Shown here piece by piece: positions 17,427 to 26,436 of a stretch of 64,000 bases of DNA. Numbering within the stretch: the first letter of the stretch is position 1; the number at the start of each line of letters is the position of its first letter. This stretch comes from G965276765 sp965276825 (GTDB lineage Bacteria; Actinomycetota; Acidimicrobiia; Acidimicrobiales; Palsa-688), in the NCBI GenBank assembly GCA_965276825.1, contig OZ255630.1, positions 2,294,001-2,358,000 on the forward strand, written 5' to 3'. The position numbers and the translations under genes were made by a program. Below the pieces are notes generated by a model. It did not search any database and had not been told where the DNA came from. It was given only the letters and a program-made list of their open reading frames with translations.

Positions 17427-18600
17427 TCAGGGGTCGGGGGGATCGGCGGGTTGCGGCCGGGGCGGGCTGGTGGCGGGGGCCGGGTCTTTCGGGGGTGTCA
17501 GCCGGCGGGGGCGGAGGGCAGGGCTCGAAGGCTCTCGAATGCTGTGTGAAAGGCCGTGTCGGCGACACCCAGCAGCGAAGCGGACGACGACAGCCCGGGC
17601 GTGGGAAAGCACTCGGGCGGGCAGGCAGAACAGCTCTCGTCGTGCCCGTTTGGCGTGCGATCGGACACCGTCGAGGTCGACACGCCCGAGGGTCTGGGTG
17701 AAGCTCGACGGGTTGGTGGCAAGGTAAGGGGACCACATCCACGCCTGGTTCACCCGGAACTTCCCGGAGGGGAGGTGGATCAGCCCGTAGCCGAGCTTGG
17801 CGTCTTTGGGGCGCTCTTCGATCCAGGCCCGCTCACGGAACCAGTACTCGAGCATCTCGGCGTTCCCGTCGAGGTTGGTGCAGATGAAGCTGTACGCGTA
17901 GATGTCGGTCGCCTCGCCGTCGAGCGCGAGGGCGAGCTGGTCGGGGCGGATCGTGCGACGCCGTCGGCTGCGGGGATCGGCGCGTACCTCGCGCGGGTCG
18001 ACGCGCACCCGGCGGACCACGGTTCGGGTCCCCTCGGGCCAGCCGGTCGGGACGTAGTCACCGACCGCCGCCTGCGCGCCGGCATGTCGAAGCAGTCCTC
18101 CCAGGCATCGGCGGCCACCGCCGCCACCGAGCGCCATGCTGCGGTGTTGCGTTTCGCGGCGATCGCGAAGTCAGCCCCGGCGTCGAGGGCGCCGTGGGCG
18201 ACCTTGGCGTCGAAGTAGCCGGCATCGGCGCGCACCCGGGGCCGGCCGAGACCCTCGGGCAGGTTGGCGATCGCCCGGGCGATCAGCCCGGGTGCTCGGG
18301 GACGGGGGTCGTCGCGGCCCGATCCGAGATCACCGGCGAGGACCAGCCCCGCCTCGGCCCAGGTGGCCGGGTGCGCCCGGCCGACCCGGCGGCCCTCATG
18401 GTTCCAGGCGACCGCTTCCTTCTTGCGCCCGTAAACCTCGATGTCGGTGCCGTCCAAGTCGATGCTCGGCCGCCATGAGCTCAGCTGGTGGCGCCGAGCG
18501 GTGGATATCGTCGCGAACCAGCGGCCGATCAGTGTTCCCATGCCGGCCTCGATCTGTGCCACGCCCCGCCGCCCGAGGCGACGCGCCGCCAAAGCGAACG
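17427..18600 (-). pseudogene. IS1380-family transposase remnant
   Basis: A 5'-truncated and frameshifted IS1380-type DDE transposase. From about 18600 the frame reads IDLDGTDIEVYGRKK (first Asp), then VRADAGYFDAKVA (second Asp). Near 18055 it slips into the frame of ICTNLDGNAEMLEYWFRER and IEERPKDAKLGYG, and then the C-terminal AKRARRELFCLPARV. About 80-100 N-terminal residues are missing. The missing front abuts a cut alcohol dehydrogenase gene at 18604. Confidence 0.8.
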
Positions 18601-18603
18601 TCG

Positions 18604-18711
18604 ACTGGCGGTGGTGATCTTGATGACCGCGTCGAGCGGTTGCTCGATCCTGGGGTCGGCGACCTCGTCGACCGACACGTTGCGCGGACCGTGGAACACG
18701 AGGGCTTTCAT
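18604..18711 (-). pseudogene. zinc alcohol dehydrogenase, first 36 codons only
   Basis: Starts at ATG 18711 with MKALVFHGPRNVSVDEVADP and reads to VIKITTA, the exact point where related enzymes continue with ICGSDLH. There the sequence joins the IS1380 remnant. The start closely resembles that of the alcohol dehydrogenase at 30278-31455. An AAGGAG precedes the ATG. It can no longer make an enzyme. Confidence 0.75.
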
Positions 18712-19196
18712 CGGTTACTCCTTGATGAGGGGCGGGTCACCGCTTGATGGGACTGACGACGCCGTGGACCCCGGTCGGCGTGTCGAAGAGGGCGCCGTCG
18801 CTAGGTATACCCGCCAGCCAGACGAAACACCCGCCCCGAGCGGACCCACCATCCGAGCTGTTTGGAGCACGACGCCGTCTGGCCCGGCGGTACCTCATGG
18901 CAGACCACATCGTCCTCGAACCCGAAGCCACTTACGACGTGGTGGTCGACGGGCGCGCCTTGTCGTGGGACGAGTTGGGTCGGCCGAGGGGCTGTCGCAG
19001 ATAGCCCCCGCCACCTACGGGACGTCGTCTGCTGCGCCCGGACGAAGTCGTTACCTCGCTGGCTCGGGTTCAACGGGAGCAGGCGTTACCGGGGCGGGGC
19101 TCGGTTCCGTAGGGGCTGAAGGTTGTGGGGTCGAAGCGGGCACCACGATCGGGTCGCGTCGCTGCGGCTTACCGATCCTTGCGGCGCGAGGGGCGG
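18712..19196. other. decayed stretch
   Basis: No intact gene. A plus-strand start at 18897 gives MADHIVLEPEATYDVVVDGR and ALSWDELGR, which looks like the front of a small conserved protein but ends after 35 codons. On the minus strand a tail GVHGVVSPIKR ends at 18737. Both look like fragments. Confidence 0.35.
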
Positions 19197-19661
19197 TCAT
19201 CCGGCCATCCGACACTCGGCCCAACAGCGCAGTGCCGAGGCAGCGGCCATGGCGGCGGCTGCCTGGCGAGGTGGTTTCCTGTGCCCTGGGTCAGCAGGAC
19301 CAGGAGGTAGCGGCGTGGCCGGGACTCCGTAACGAGCGGCCGGGATCTCGACATGGCCCGAGCCGTCGTCGAAGAGTTCGTCGATGCGTCCCCACTCGGC
19401 TCGGAACCCGTCGCTGTACGGGAACACCCGACCCCACAACGAGACCCGGGCGATGATCAGCGGCCGCTGCAGCGTCCACTCCCTGCCAGCGCCCTCGACG
19501 GCAAGTTCGAGGCTGCGGTACCCGTGGATGCCGCATTCGGGCACCCATCGAGCGATGAGTCGCCTCGGAGGGGCAGGGCACCGGTGCTTCGGTGCTCTCA
19601 AGGGGTGGATGTAGATCCCGAGCAAGGCGATCATGGCCGCGGCCATGACTGCGAAGGCCAT
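19197..19661 (-). CDS. hypothetical protein with N-terminal hydrophobic segment
   Basis: Open frame of 154 aa beginning MAFAVMAAAMIALLGIYIHP, then a Cys/Trp-containing domain (ECGIHGYRSLELAVEG, LIIARVSLWGRVFPYSDGF) of a type seen in small actinobacterial proteins of unknown function. It overlaps the next gene upstream by 31 bases in another frame; the two may be one membrane protein split by a frameshift near 19650, since the hydrophobic stretch continues across the junction. Confidence 0.5.
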   Translation of the reverse strand: MAFAVMAAAMIALLGIYIHPLRAPKHRCPAPPRRLIARWVPECGIHGYRSLELAVEGAGREWTLQRPLIIARVSLWGRVFPYSDGFRAEWGRIDELFDDGSGHVEIPAARYGVPATPLPPGPADPGHRKPPRQAAAAMAAASALRCWAECRMAG

Positions 19662-20011
19662 CGCGTGGCGAGCGCAGCGACGATGCCGACGACGCCCAGA
19701 CCGCCGCTCGGGTTGCCTTTCACCGTGTCCATGACGCTGGTCGCCACCAGGACCAGGATCCATACGGCAGCGGCGCCAAGTGCCACGGTGAAAAGCCCAA
19801 GCAGGACGGCACAGACTCGAAGAAGAGCATCGCCAAAGTCCCGGTGGCGACAGACCTGCCATCCCAACGCGGCGACGCAGACCGCTGCTCCTATCGCCGC
19901 CCACCGCCCGGCGGAGGCGGCCCCGGCGATGACGATCCCACCGGCCACTACAGCGGCGACTACTCGCTCCGTGCGGTGGACACAGACTTCCCGGCCGAGC
20001 CGTTGTGCCAC
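19631..20011 (-). CDS. predicted membrane protein
   Basis: Protein of 126 aa with three hydrophobic segments (VVAAVVAGGIVIAGAASAG, WAAIGAAVCVAALGW, LLGLFTVALGAAAVWILVLV). No family recognised. It overlaps the following gene; see that entry for the possible frameshift. Convergent with the small acidic genes on the plus strand. Confidence 0.5.
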   Translation of the reverse strand: MAQRLGREVCVHRTERVVAAVVAGGIVIAGAASAGRWAAIGAAVCVAALGWQVCRHRDFGDALLRVCAVLLGLFTVALGAAAVWILVLVATSVMDTVKGNPSGGLGVVGIVAALATRWPSQSWPRP

Positions 20012-20155
20012 ACCGCTGGCGCTGACGTTTGGCCGGCCCCGGCCTCACGCAGGATCGGGCTACCCAGCGAGCAGTACGTCGTTGACCCGGCCCCTGACCC
20101 CCGGGTCATGGAGCGCTTCTGGGGTGGGGGGTGGCCAATCGGGTACAGAGTCACC

Positions 20156-20275
20156 ATGAGCGACGCGCCAGAGCCGACAGAAGCCGACGAGAAGCCGGAC
20201 GTGAAGGTGCCCGAGGGTCCCCGAACCGGCGAACGGCAAGCCGAGATCAACCGGGAAGACGACCCGCCGGCTTGA
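20156..20275 (+). CDS. small acidic protein, 39 aa
   Basis: A 39-residue, strongly acidic, hydrophilic protein (MSDAPEPTEADEKPD at the start, NREDDPPA at the end). The ribosome binding site is weak. It sits 25 bases before a second small acidic gene of the same length with which it may be co-transcribed. Probably intrinsically disordered; function unknown. Confidence 0.5.
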   Translation: MSDAPEPTEADEKPDVKVPEGPRTGERQAEINREDDPPA

Positions 20276-20300
20276 TCGGCGGTTGACCGAAGGGAAACGC

Positions 20301-20420
20301 ATGTCCGACGCAGATGGCCAACTCGGTGGTAGCGACGACGACTTCTCCAAGCCTGAAGACGACGAGGAGGCCAACGAGAACGACGTCGATTCCGACGACG
20401 ATCTACCTTCTGGCGGCTGA
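20301..20420 (+). CDS. small acidic protein, 39 aa
   Basis: A 39-residue protein starting MSDADGQLGGSDDDFSKP and ending in an Asp-rich tail DSDDDLPSGG. GAAGGGAAACGC gives a good binding site 6 bases before ATG 20301. About 18 of its residues are Asp or Glu. A strong hairpin 35 bases after the stop ends the unit. Likely disordered; one of several tiny acidic proteins in this region. Confidence 0.6.
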   Translation: MSDADGQLGGSDDDFSKPEDDEEANENDVDSDDDLPSGG

Positions 20421-20454
20421 CATCCTTCTACGGGCCCGCTCGTGGAAGCGTCGA

Positions 20455-20478
20455 GACTCGGCAGGTTTCTGCCGAGTC
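20455..20478. terminator. hairpin terminator
   Basis: GACTCGGCAG-GTTT-CTGCCGAGTC, a perfect 10-base stem with a 4-base loop, 35 bases after the small acidic gene. There is no T run, which is common for actinobacterial hairpin terminators. Confidence 0.65.
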
Positions 20479-20503
20479 GTTAGGACCGGAGAATCATGGG
20501 TAG
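20479..20503 (+). promoter_or_regulatory. SigB/SigF-like promoter
   Basis: GTTA at 20479-20482, a 15-base spacer and GGGTAG at 20498-20503. This is close to the GTTT-N15/16-GGGTAT pattern of actinobacterial stress sigma factors. It lies 33 bases before the conserved small gene at 20536. Confidence 0.45.
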
Positions 20504-20535
20504 CGTTAGGTACGTCAGGGTCAGGGGGAACGGTC

Positions 20536-20936
20536 ATGAGTGAGAATCCGCCGAAGGGTGATCGGCTCGGCAAGGACTACGACAAGGGCCCGAACCCGAA
20601 CCCGGGTGGTGAGATCGACACAGGTGACAGCGCGATCCGCCCTACGAAGGCAGAACGACGGAGTCGACGAGCAGCCGGGACATGGAAGCCATGGGCCACT
20701 CCCGCGACATCTCTGATGAAGACGCGGCAGCGTCGGGACGAGCGGTCTCGGACCAACACGCTCAGTCTCCGTCCGATGACATGCCCCCAGAAGGAGTCGG
20801 GGAGAGCGCGAGCCGGCGGGCCGAGGATATTCGCGACGACGACGGTCAGGACGCGGGTCGCCACGACGAGGGGACCAAGGGCGAGAGCGACCGCCCCGAG
20901 GGCAGTTCCGACGACCGGGACCGAACCGGCATTTAA
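20536..20936 (+). pseudogene. small hydrophilic stress-type protein, single frameshift
   Basis: ATG 20536 opens a frame with PPKGDRLGKDYDKGPNPNP and GGEIDTGDSAIR. Near 20640 the sense switches to the next frame, which continues PYEGRTTESTSSRDMEAMG and runs to DDRDRTGI at 20936. The two halves join naturally if one base is restored, giving about 133 aa. The protein is acidic, with Asp, Glu, Gly and Ser dominant and no membrane segment. A second copy of its first 16 codons occurs at 44237. Either a sequence error or a recent loss. Confidence 0.6.
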
Positions 20937-20963
20937 GGACACCCGAGCTTTCAAGCAACCGGG

Positions 20964-21308
20964 TTGGACCTGCCTTTAACAGGCTGGAGCAATCGGCGCC
21001 TCGAGCAGCTCCTCACCTTGTTGGCCAACGGCGGTTTTGCCCCCGTCGATGCCCTGCACATCTACCGGGCCTACACCGGCTTCCTCTACGGTCACATCCT
21101 CACCGAGCTTCAAGAGCTCGTCGCCGATCCCGACGAGACCGACGACCTGCTCCGCCTCGGGTTGCAAAGGCTCCCGCCCCGGGAGTTCCCCCAGCTCCGC
21201 TCCCTGGCGTCGGACCTGGCCCGTTACGACGGCGCCGGCGAGCTCGACCACGTACTCGACATCCTGCTCGCCGGACTGCGCGCCCAGCTGCACCTCGCCG
21301 AGAGTTGA
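20964..21308 (+). pseudogene. TetR regulator, C-terminal domain only
   Basis: About 114 codons that match the tetracycline-repressor-type C-terminal domain (HIYRAYTGFLYGHILTELQE, DDLLRLGLQRLP, ELDHVLDILLAGLRAQL). The DNA-binding head is missing; the frame begins at TTG 20964 directly after the preceding gene. Probably a truncated regulator left by rearrangement. Confidence 0.6.
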
Positions 21309-21397
21309 CCCGGGCAACGCTGCCGCGCCATGAGGTTCGCCGGCGACGGCGCTGCCGTCAGGGTTCGGTTTCGCACTGCAGCGGGCATGACTGTGCG

Positions 21398-22534
21398 ATG
21401 CGAGGTGTTGTGCGTCCGTGCCGTCATCGCCTCGGACCGCAGCTGCACACCCGATGGTTGGCCCATCTCTGCGGATTATGTCTTAGCCTACGTGATACAG
21501 CTGGTCAGCCTGCGAGGGTGTTGACCGGCTATGACGTGTTGTTGGTGTCGGTGCTGACCGAGGCGCAGGCGGGGCGCCTGGCGACTACGACTGCGGGCGC
21601 CTGCCCGTTGCGGGGGTTTCGCACCGCCGAAGTCGTTGACGCTTCGACCCCTGCCATCCAGACGGGAGTGGCGGCGGCGCTGCTCGTCGGGGAGGCGGGC
21701 CTCACCGACAAGGTTGACGACGGTGACGTCCCGGTCTGGTTGCGGCCCGTGGCCTTCCGCTCGGCCCGCCACCTCGCCCGAGTCGGCGCGTCGGCTGCTG
21801 ATGCCTGCGGATGGGACGGGACCGACGTGTCCTCCGCTCCGGCCCGGGCCAGCGCCGTCGAGGCCCGGATCGGCGCCGGCCTCGACCAGCTGCTGGAGCC
21901 CACCGGCACCGCGGTGGCGGCCATGTTTGCGCATACTGCCGTTACGAGCGGCGTGCCCGGCAACACTTCTGCGCTGCGTCAGGCAGGTGACGCCTTCGGG
22001 CGCATCGTCCACTTGGTCGACGCCGCCGAGGACCGGCAGTCCGACCGCCGCCACGGCCGCTTCAACCCCCTCGAGGCCACTCGGACCACCGACCGAGAGG
22101 CAGAACGGCTGGCCCGGTCCTTGCATGCCGAGATCGCCCGGTCGCTCGACGACATGACCCTGGTCGACGGAGCGCTCGCTGAAGCCCTCCTAGGGCCGAC
22201 CTTGGGTGCCGCCATCGAGCGGGTCTGGCACCGCAGCGACCCCGCGGAGACATCGTCCGCCCCCCGAGGGCGTCTCACGATGACCGTCGCTCTGGCGGCG
22301 GCTATGGCGGCTCAGGCAGCGGTGTGGGTCGGTGGTGGAGGCAGAGACGGCCGACGGGGCAACCCGTACAACTACGGTCCCTACGGTGGCCGCCCCTATT
22401 ACGGTCGACCGAGATATGGGCGCCGAGGTGGCTGCGGAGGGCCGAGCTGCGGTGAGATGCTCGCGTGTGACTGCTGCGCGAACTGCGCCTGCGACCAGTG
22501 CTGCGGTGGTGACACCTGCTGCTGCTGCATCTGA
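21398..22534 (+). CDS. DUF5685 family protein with Cys-rich tail
   Basis: Protein of 378 aa of the actinobacterial DUF5685 family, recognised by its start (VVRPCRHRLGPQL, LAHLCGLCLSLRD). The middle is helical with no membrane span until about residue 290. The tail is unusual: a Gly/Tyr/Arg stretch (YGPYGGRPYYGRP) followed by some 15 Cys in 40 residues in Cys-x-x-Cys and Cys-Cys groups, suggesting metal or iron-sulfur binding. ATG 21398 is chosen by family alignment; no good binding site precedes it. Function unknown. Confidence 0.75.
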   Translation: MRGVVRPCRHRLGPQLHTRWLAHLCGLCLSLRDTAGQPARVLTGYDVLLVSVLTEAQAGRLATTTAGACPLRGFRTAEVVDASTPAIQTGVAAALLVGEAGLTDKVDDGDVPVWLRPVAFRSARHLARVGASAADACGWDGTDVSSAPARASAVEARIGAGLDQLLEPTGTAVAAMFAHTAVTSGVPGNTSALRQAGDAFGRIVHLVDAAEDRQSDRRHGRFNPLEATRTTDREAERLARSLHAEIARSLDDMTLVDGALAEALLGPTLGAAIERVWHRSDPAETSSAPRGRLTMTVALAAAMAAQAAVWVGGGGRDGRRGNPYNYGPYGGRPYYGRPRYGRRGGCGGPSCGEMLACDCCANCACDQCCGGDTCCCCI

Positions 22535-22621
22535 TTCGACGGTTTCTTCGTAACTAGCCGTGCACATGATGACGGAGCCCGGGAGTCCCACCAATCAATG
22601 ACTTCAGAAAGAGAACCGACA

Positions 22622-22822
22622 ATGTCCATGCAAGACAGCAGTGACATACTCGAGCGGATCCATGCTCTTGAAACGGCCCAGGCCGTCCAAGCCGCTACCC
22701 AGGCGGGCGGACACGCTACCCAAGCCGCCGCGCACGCCGGCACGTGGTCGACGATGGCGGCGGCAGGAGTGTGCCTGACTGGAGGGCTCCTCTTGGGAAT
22801 GGCGATCGCCAAATCGACATGA
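22622..22822 (+). CDS. small protein with one membrane segment
   Basis: A 66-residue protein: an N-terminal helix (DSSDILERIHALETAQAV), an Ala/Gln/His-rich repeat-like part, then a hydrophobic C-terminal segment (AGVCLTGGLLLGMAIA). AGAAAGAG stands about 8 bases before ATG 22622, which decides against the upstream ATG 22598. It follows the DUF5685 gene by 87 bases and may be in the same transcript. Unknown function. Confidence 0.55.
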   Translation: MSMQDSSDILERIHALETAQAVQAATQAGGHATQAAAHAGTWSTMAAAGVCLTGGLLLGMAIAKST

Positions 22823-22850
22823 AGCCCTCGTAGGGGAACCTGGATAACTG

Positions 22851-23297
22851 ATGGCTACCGTGACAACATTCATTCCAGCCCCGCCTGACCAGGTCTTCGG
22901 CGTACTGGCCAACGGCTGGTACTACTCCGGCTGGGTGGTCGGAACGTCGCACATGCGTGCCGTTGAGGCCGGGTGGCCGGCGAAGGGGACCAGGGTGTTC
23001 CATTCGAGTGGTGTATGGCCGGCAGCGCTGGGCGACGAGACTCAAGTCGACGAGGTCTCGATAAATGAGCGGCTGGTGGTGACCGCCCGCGGGCAGCCGT
23101 TCGGGGCAGCCAGAATCGAACTGCTGTTGACCCCCGAGGGCGCTGGCACAAGGGTGACGCTCGACGAGGCGCCGATCAGCGGTCCGGGAGCGTGGCTGCA
23201 CAACCCGATCACCGAAAGGCTCCTCCATCGACGCAACACGGAGGCCCTGGCACGCCTGTCGGCGATCGCTGAACACCGGACGCAGCCGCACGACTAG
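22851..23297 (+). CDS. SRPBCC family protein (polyketide cyclase/dehydrase-like)
   Basis: Protein of 148 aa with the START-like helix-grip fold: TFIPAPPDQVFGVLANGWYY at the front, a run of strands and a long final helix (ITERLLHRRNTEALARLSAI). Such proteins bind lipids, polyketides or other hydrophobic ligands or act as coenzyme Q-type chaperones; which applies here cannot be told. Third gene of a likely DUF5685/small membrane/SRPBCC unit. Confidence 0.85.
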   Translation: MATVTTFIPAPPDQVFGVLANGWYYSGWVVGTSHMRAVEAGWPAKGTRVFHSSGVWPAALGDETQVDEVSINERLVVTARGQPFGAARIELLLTPEGAGTRVTLDEAPISGPGAWLHNPITERLLHRRNTEALARLSAIAEHRTQPHD

Positions 23298-23400
23298 CAA
23301 CCGGCCGTCGGCGCGCCGGGTCAGGAACCCTAACCCCGGTCTTGCCCCCCGACTGCTTCGCCGAGCTTGGCGCCTGCCGCTCGAACCTCCCTGCGGACGC

Positions 23401-23556
23401 GTGCCCTGGTCACCCGACCCGGATCCGGAGGGCAAGTCGACCGACGACGAGGTCCAATACCAGCCGCTGCGGTGGATCTTCCGCCGGGACGCCGGCCTGA
23501 TCCGCAGGTCCGTCGGCCTGCCCGACATCAGCGGAGCGGCGCTCGCTACCGACTGA
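23401..23556 (+). CDS. possible small ORF, 51 aa
   Basis: From GTG 23401 a frame reads PWSPDPDPEGKSTDDE, then VQYQPLRWIFRRDAGLI and RRSVGLPDISG. The composition is protein-like and a strong hairpin follows 20 bases after the stop, but there is no clear binding site or family. It may be a gene tail. Confidence 0.3.
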   Translation: MPWSPDPDPEGKSTDDEVQYQPLRWIFRRDAGLIRRSVGLPDISGAALATD

Positions 23557-23575
23557 CCCACCCCGACCTTCACGC

Positions 23576-23605
23576 TTCGGGCCCCGGCCGAGACCGGGGC
23601 CCGAA
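23576..23605. terminator. bidirectional hairpin terminator
   Basis: TTCGGGCCCCGG-CCGAGA-CCGGGGCCCGAA, a perfect 12-base stem, between genes converging from both strands (SRPBCC/small ORF on plus, secreted protein on minus). Confidence 0.75.
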
Positions 23606-23644
23606 CGCGTCGGCGCCGATGGGGGAAGGAACAGGGGTGGCGCG

Positions 23645-24172
23645 CTAACTCCGGGGTAGCGCCCTGATCGCGATCCGGGCGAGTGCCTCGAGCTGACGGT
23701 CGCTGGTGCGCGGGGCACTGATCACGATCTCGAGGTTCCCCTTGAGCACCGCTAGGCCGCCGCCGCCCTTCAGAGCCCATGCCTCGTTCCCAAGGCCGCG
23801 CACGGTCACGACTCGGGCCCTCTTGCTTTCGATTCGGCGGGACGCAGCAAACTTGGCGGCCGAGACAGGCGTTCCGAAGACGACGACGGTTGGTGTCTTG
23901 TAACTGGTCTTGTAGCCGCAGCCCTTGGCTTTCTCCCCGGCGCTCGTACTGACTCTCACCGAGCCGACCTTGGTCACCTTGCGACCCAGGGTTGACTGAA
24001 CGATCTGGGCGCTCGGGCACGCTCTGGGTAGCGCCGTTGTCGTCGTTGCGGAGGCGCTAGCCGACGGCACTCCCACTGCGGCGATTGTCGACACGAGGGC
24101 CGCCCCGGCCACAAACGAACCTCCAACCGCCCGCCTGACCCGGTGGTTCGCTGATGCGCCGGAAGTACCCAT
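23645..24172 (-). CDS. secreted protein, 175 aa
   Basis: Has a Sec-type signal: Arg-rich start (NHRVRRAVGG), hydrophobic core (SFVAGAALVSTIAAVGV) and Ala-rich cleavage zone (PSASASA) around residue 42. The mature domain has two Cys (ACPSAQIV and GCGYKT) likely to form a disulfide, and resembles small DUF3558-like exported actinobacterial domains (DRQLEALARIAIRAL at the end). AGGAGG stands 9 bases before ATG 24172 and a GGGTAT promoter lies upstream. Function unknown. Confidence 0.75.
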   Translation of the reverse strand: MGTSGASANHRVRRAVGGSFVAGAALVSTIAAVGVPSASASATTTTALPRACPSAQIVQSTLGRKVTKVGSVRVSTSAGEKAKGCGYKTSYKTPTVVVFGTPVSAAKFAASRRIESKRARVVTVRGLGNEAWALKGGGGLAVLKGNLEIVISAPRTSDRQLEALARIAIRALPRS

Positions 24173-24207
24173 TTTGATTGTTCCTCCTGGTAGCTGACCC
24201 GCCGAAA

Positions 24208-24234
24208 ATACCCGGGAGTGTTCGCTCCGGCAAC
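24208..24234 (-). promoter_or_regulatory. SigB/SigF-like promoter of the secreted protein gene
   Basis: On the minus strand GTTG at 24234-24231, a 17-base spacer and GGGTAT at 24213-24208, about 35 bases before ATG 24172. The -10 is perfect; the -35 and spacer are weaker than in the two best sites of the window. Confidence 0.35.
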
Positions 24235-24318
24235 GAGAAGGTCGGTGAGGGTCTCACAGAACCGCTCACAGCGCTGCGAACGTCACGGCCGGGATCGAGG
24301 GCTTCTGAAATTTCCGGT

Positions 24319-24540
24319 TCACGACCACGAGGGCCGCTGCCCGTTGGCGCCGCTGCGCCACCCCGACGCCGCTGTCCCATCGTGAGCCCACCCCCCGCCG
24401 GCGAGGGTGGGGCCCTGCTCGAGCGCCCACTGTCGGCATTCGTAGCGGACCAGGCAGCCCTCGCAGACTCGTAGGGCCGGCTCGGTCGGCTCACCGCGGG
24501 CGGGAAGAACGACACCAGCGGTACTCCCGGGACAACGCAT
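24319..24540 (-). CDS. WhiB-like protein, short or truncated
   Basis: A 73-residue frame with the WhiB layout: LPARGEPTEPALRVCEGC, then LVRYEC (Cys-x2-Cys-x5-Cys), followed by GWAHDGTAASGWR at the place of the family turn motif. Cys3 can serve as the first cluster ligand, but the usual N-terminal 15-20 residues ahead of it are missing. WhiB proteins bind a [4Fe-4S] cluster and act with the sigma factor as redox-responsive regulators. It may be a frameshifted longer gene. Confidence 0.5.
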   Translation of the reverse strand: MRCPGSTAGVVLPARGEPTEPALRVCEGCLVRYECRQWALEQGPTLAGGGWAHDGTAASGWRSGANGQRPSWS

Positions 24541-24767
24541 CGGCTTGCGAGGCGAGACGCCGGCAGAGGCCGCAAGGTGAGAGGGCCGCCTGGCCGCCTT
24601 CGGCGCCGCCGACCGTGCGCATGCGAAGGGCCGATCTGATCCCGACCGACAGCAGGAAGACTGCCGGCGGGTCCGTCACTCCGCCCATCTGCGCCGCGCT
24701 GAGCCTCCCGGCGACCGTCCGCAGGAGGCCAGGTCACTTGGAGAGGCGGGTTTACCTCGGTGATGCA
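24541..24767. other. stretch without a supported gene
   Basis: Between the WhiB-like gene and the catalase terminator. Open frames exist on both strands but none has a start signal or family motif. Confidence 0.3.
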
Positions 24768-24796
24768 CCAACTGGCGCCCGCAAGGCGCCAGTTGG
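24768..24796. terminator. hairpin terminator after catalase gene
   Basis: CCAACTGGCGCC-CGCAA-GGCGCCAGTTGG, a perfect 12-base stem with a 5-base loop, 81 bases beyond the catalase stop on the minus strand. No T run. Confidence 0.65.
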
Positions 24797-24876
24797 CTGT
24801 GGCGGTGAGGTCCGTCGAACTTGCTATGCCGGGACCCTGCGGCTCTCCTGGCATCCCCGACGGGTTGGGGGCGTGA

Positions 24877-26436
24877 TCAGACTTTGGCGGCTTCGGAGCC
24901 TGGGGCGGTCGGGCTTTGCCCTGTGCTGGGAGCCTCTTGATCCGGCTGGGGTGTGCGTACGGCTTCTTCGATTTTCTTGCCGAGGTCGGCGTCCACGTTG
25001 GACCAGTATTGGAAGGCCCGCAGGAGAATCGGTTCGGTCACCCCATTGAGGAGGTGCCCGCTGATGTTGTCGACGAGCCGGGCACGGGCGGCGTCGTCGA
25101 GCACATCGCGCACCATGGTTCCGGCCTGGCCCCAGTCGTCGTCCTCGGCGTGCTGCACGTAGGGGGAGCGAACCATGTCACCGCCGGCCGACCAACCCGC
25201 GCCGTCATCGAATGTCGCCGTGTCAGCCGCAGGACCGCCGTGGGAGTTGGGTGTGTAGACAGGGATGGCGGGGTCGTTGTAGGCGAAGCGCATGGTCCCG
25301 TCTTTGGAGAACGAGTTAACCTTCGACTTCGGGGCGTTGACCGGGAGCTGGGTGTAGTTGGTACCGACGCGATAGCGGTGGGCGTCAGGGTAGGAGAACA
25401 GCCGACCAAGGAGCATCTTGTCCGGGCTGGTGGCGATGCCCGGGACGAAGTTGGACGGCTCGAAGGTGCTCTGCTCGATCTGGGCGAAAAAGTTCTCCGG
25501 GTTGCGGTTGAGGGTCATCGTGCCGACCTGGATGAGGGGGTAGTCGCCGTGCGGCCACACCTTGGTGAGGTCGAAGGGGTTGAATCGGTAGCCGTCGGCG
25601 TCCGCCATCGGCATGATCTGGACGAACATGGTCCACGACGGGAAGTTGCCCTCGGCGATCGAGGCGAACAGGTCTTGGCGGTGATGGTCGGGAGAAGTCC
25701 CCCCGAGGACGTCGCCTTCGTGTTGCGTGAGGAACTCGTTGCCCTGATCGGTCTTGAAGGTGTACTTCACCCAGCACTTGTCGCCGGCGGCGTTGATCCA
25801 CTGGAAGGCGTGGGAGCCGTAGCCGTTCATGTGCCGCCAGGTACGGGGCAGGCCGCGGTCGCCCATCAACCAGGTGACCTGGTGGGCGGTCTCCGGTGAG
25901 AGAGTCCAGAAATCCCACTGCATATCGTTGCTCCGCAGACCCGAGTCGGGCAGGCGCTTCTGACTGCGGATGAAGTCTTGGAACTTCTGGGGGTCCTTGA
26001 CGAAGAACACCGGCGTGTTGTTGCCCACCATGTCGTAGTTGCCCTCGTCGGTGTAGAACTTGAGAGCGAAGCCGCGGGGGTCGCGCTGGGTGTCGGCGCC
26101 TCCGCTTTCGGGTGCGACGGAAGAGAAACGAGCCAGCATCTCGGTCCGCTTGCCGGGCTGGAGGAAGTCGGCCTTGGTGTAGCGACTCACATCCTCGGTC
26201 ACCACGAACTCGCCGAAGGCGCCGCCGCCCTTGGCGTGCACGACCCGTTCCGGGACGCGCTCCCGGTTGAACTGGGCCATCTTCTCGATGAGGTAGGCGT
26301 CCTGCAAGAGGATCCCCCCGCCGGTGCCCTGGGTGAGGGAGTGCTCGTCGCTGACGGCAGGAATGCCAGCATTGGTAGTCGTATCACCGTTGGACGCATC
26401 AGAACTAGGTGTCTGATTGTCGAGGGCTGAACTCAT
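24877..26436 (-). CDS. katA: catalase, monofunctional heme type
   Basis: Clade-3-like small-subunit catalase of 519 aa that breaks hydrogen peroxide into water and oxygen in the cytoplasm. Active-site His67 ([14 protein letters not shown]), Asn140 in VGNNTPVFF and the heme-ligand Tyr near residue 350 in [14 protein letters not shown] are all present, so the enzyme should be active. The first 40 residues are a Ser/Thr-rich leader. It is co-transcribed with furA, whose stop overlaps its ATG (26433-26436). Confidence 0.97.
   Translation of the reverse strand: MSSALDNQTPSSDASNGDTTTNAGIPAVSDEHSLTQGTGGGILLQDAYLIEKMAQFNRERVPERVVHAKGGGAFGEFVVTEDVSRYTKADFLQPGKRTEMLARFSSVAPESGGADTQRDPRGFALKFYTDEGNYDMVGNNTPVFFVKDPQKFQDFIRSQKRLPDSGLRSNDMQWDFWTLSPETAHQVTWLMGDRGLPRTWRHMNGYGSHAFQWINAAGDKCWVKYTFKTDQGNEFLTQHEGDVLGGTSPDHHRQDLFASIAEGNFPSWTMFVQIMPMADADGYRFNPFDLTKVWPHGDYPLIQVGTMTLNRNPENFFAQIEQSTFEPSNFVPGIATSPDKMLLGRLFSYPDAHRYRVGTNYTQLPVNAPKSKVNSFSKDGTMRFAYNDPAIPVYTPNSHGGPAADTATFDDGAGWSAGGDMVRSPYVQHAEDDDWGQAGTMVRDVLDDAARARLVDNISGHLLNGVTEPILLRAFQYWSNVDADLGKKIEEAVRTPQPDQEAPSTGQSPTAPGSEAAKV

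Noticed and set aside
22332..22553. Small plus-strand frame inside the DUF5685 gene
   Set aside because: Shadow of the Cys-rich coding region in another frame.
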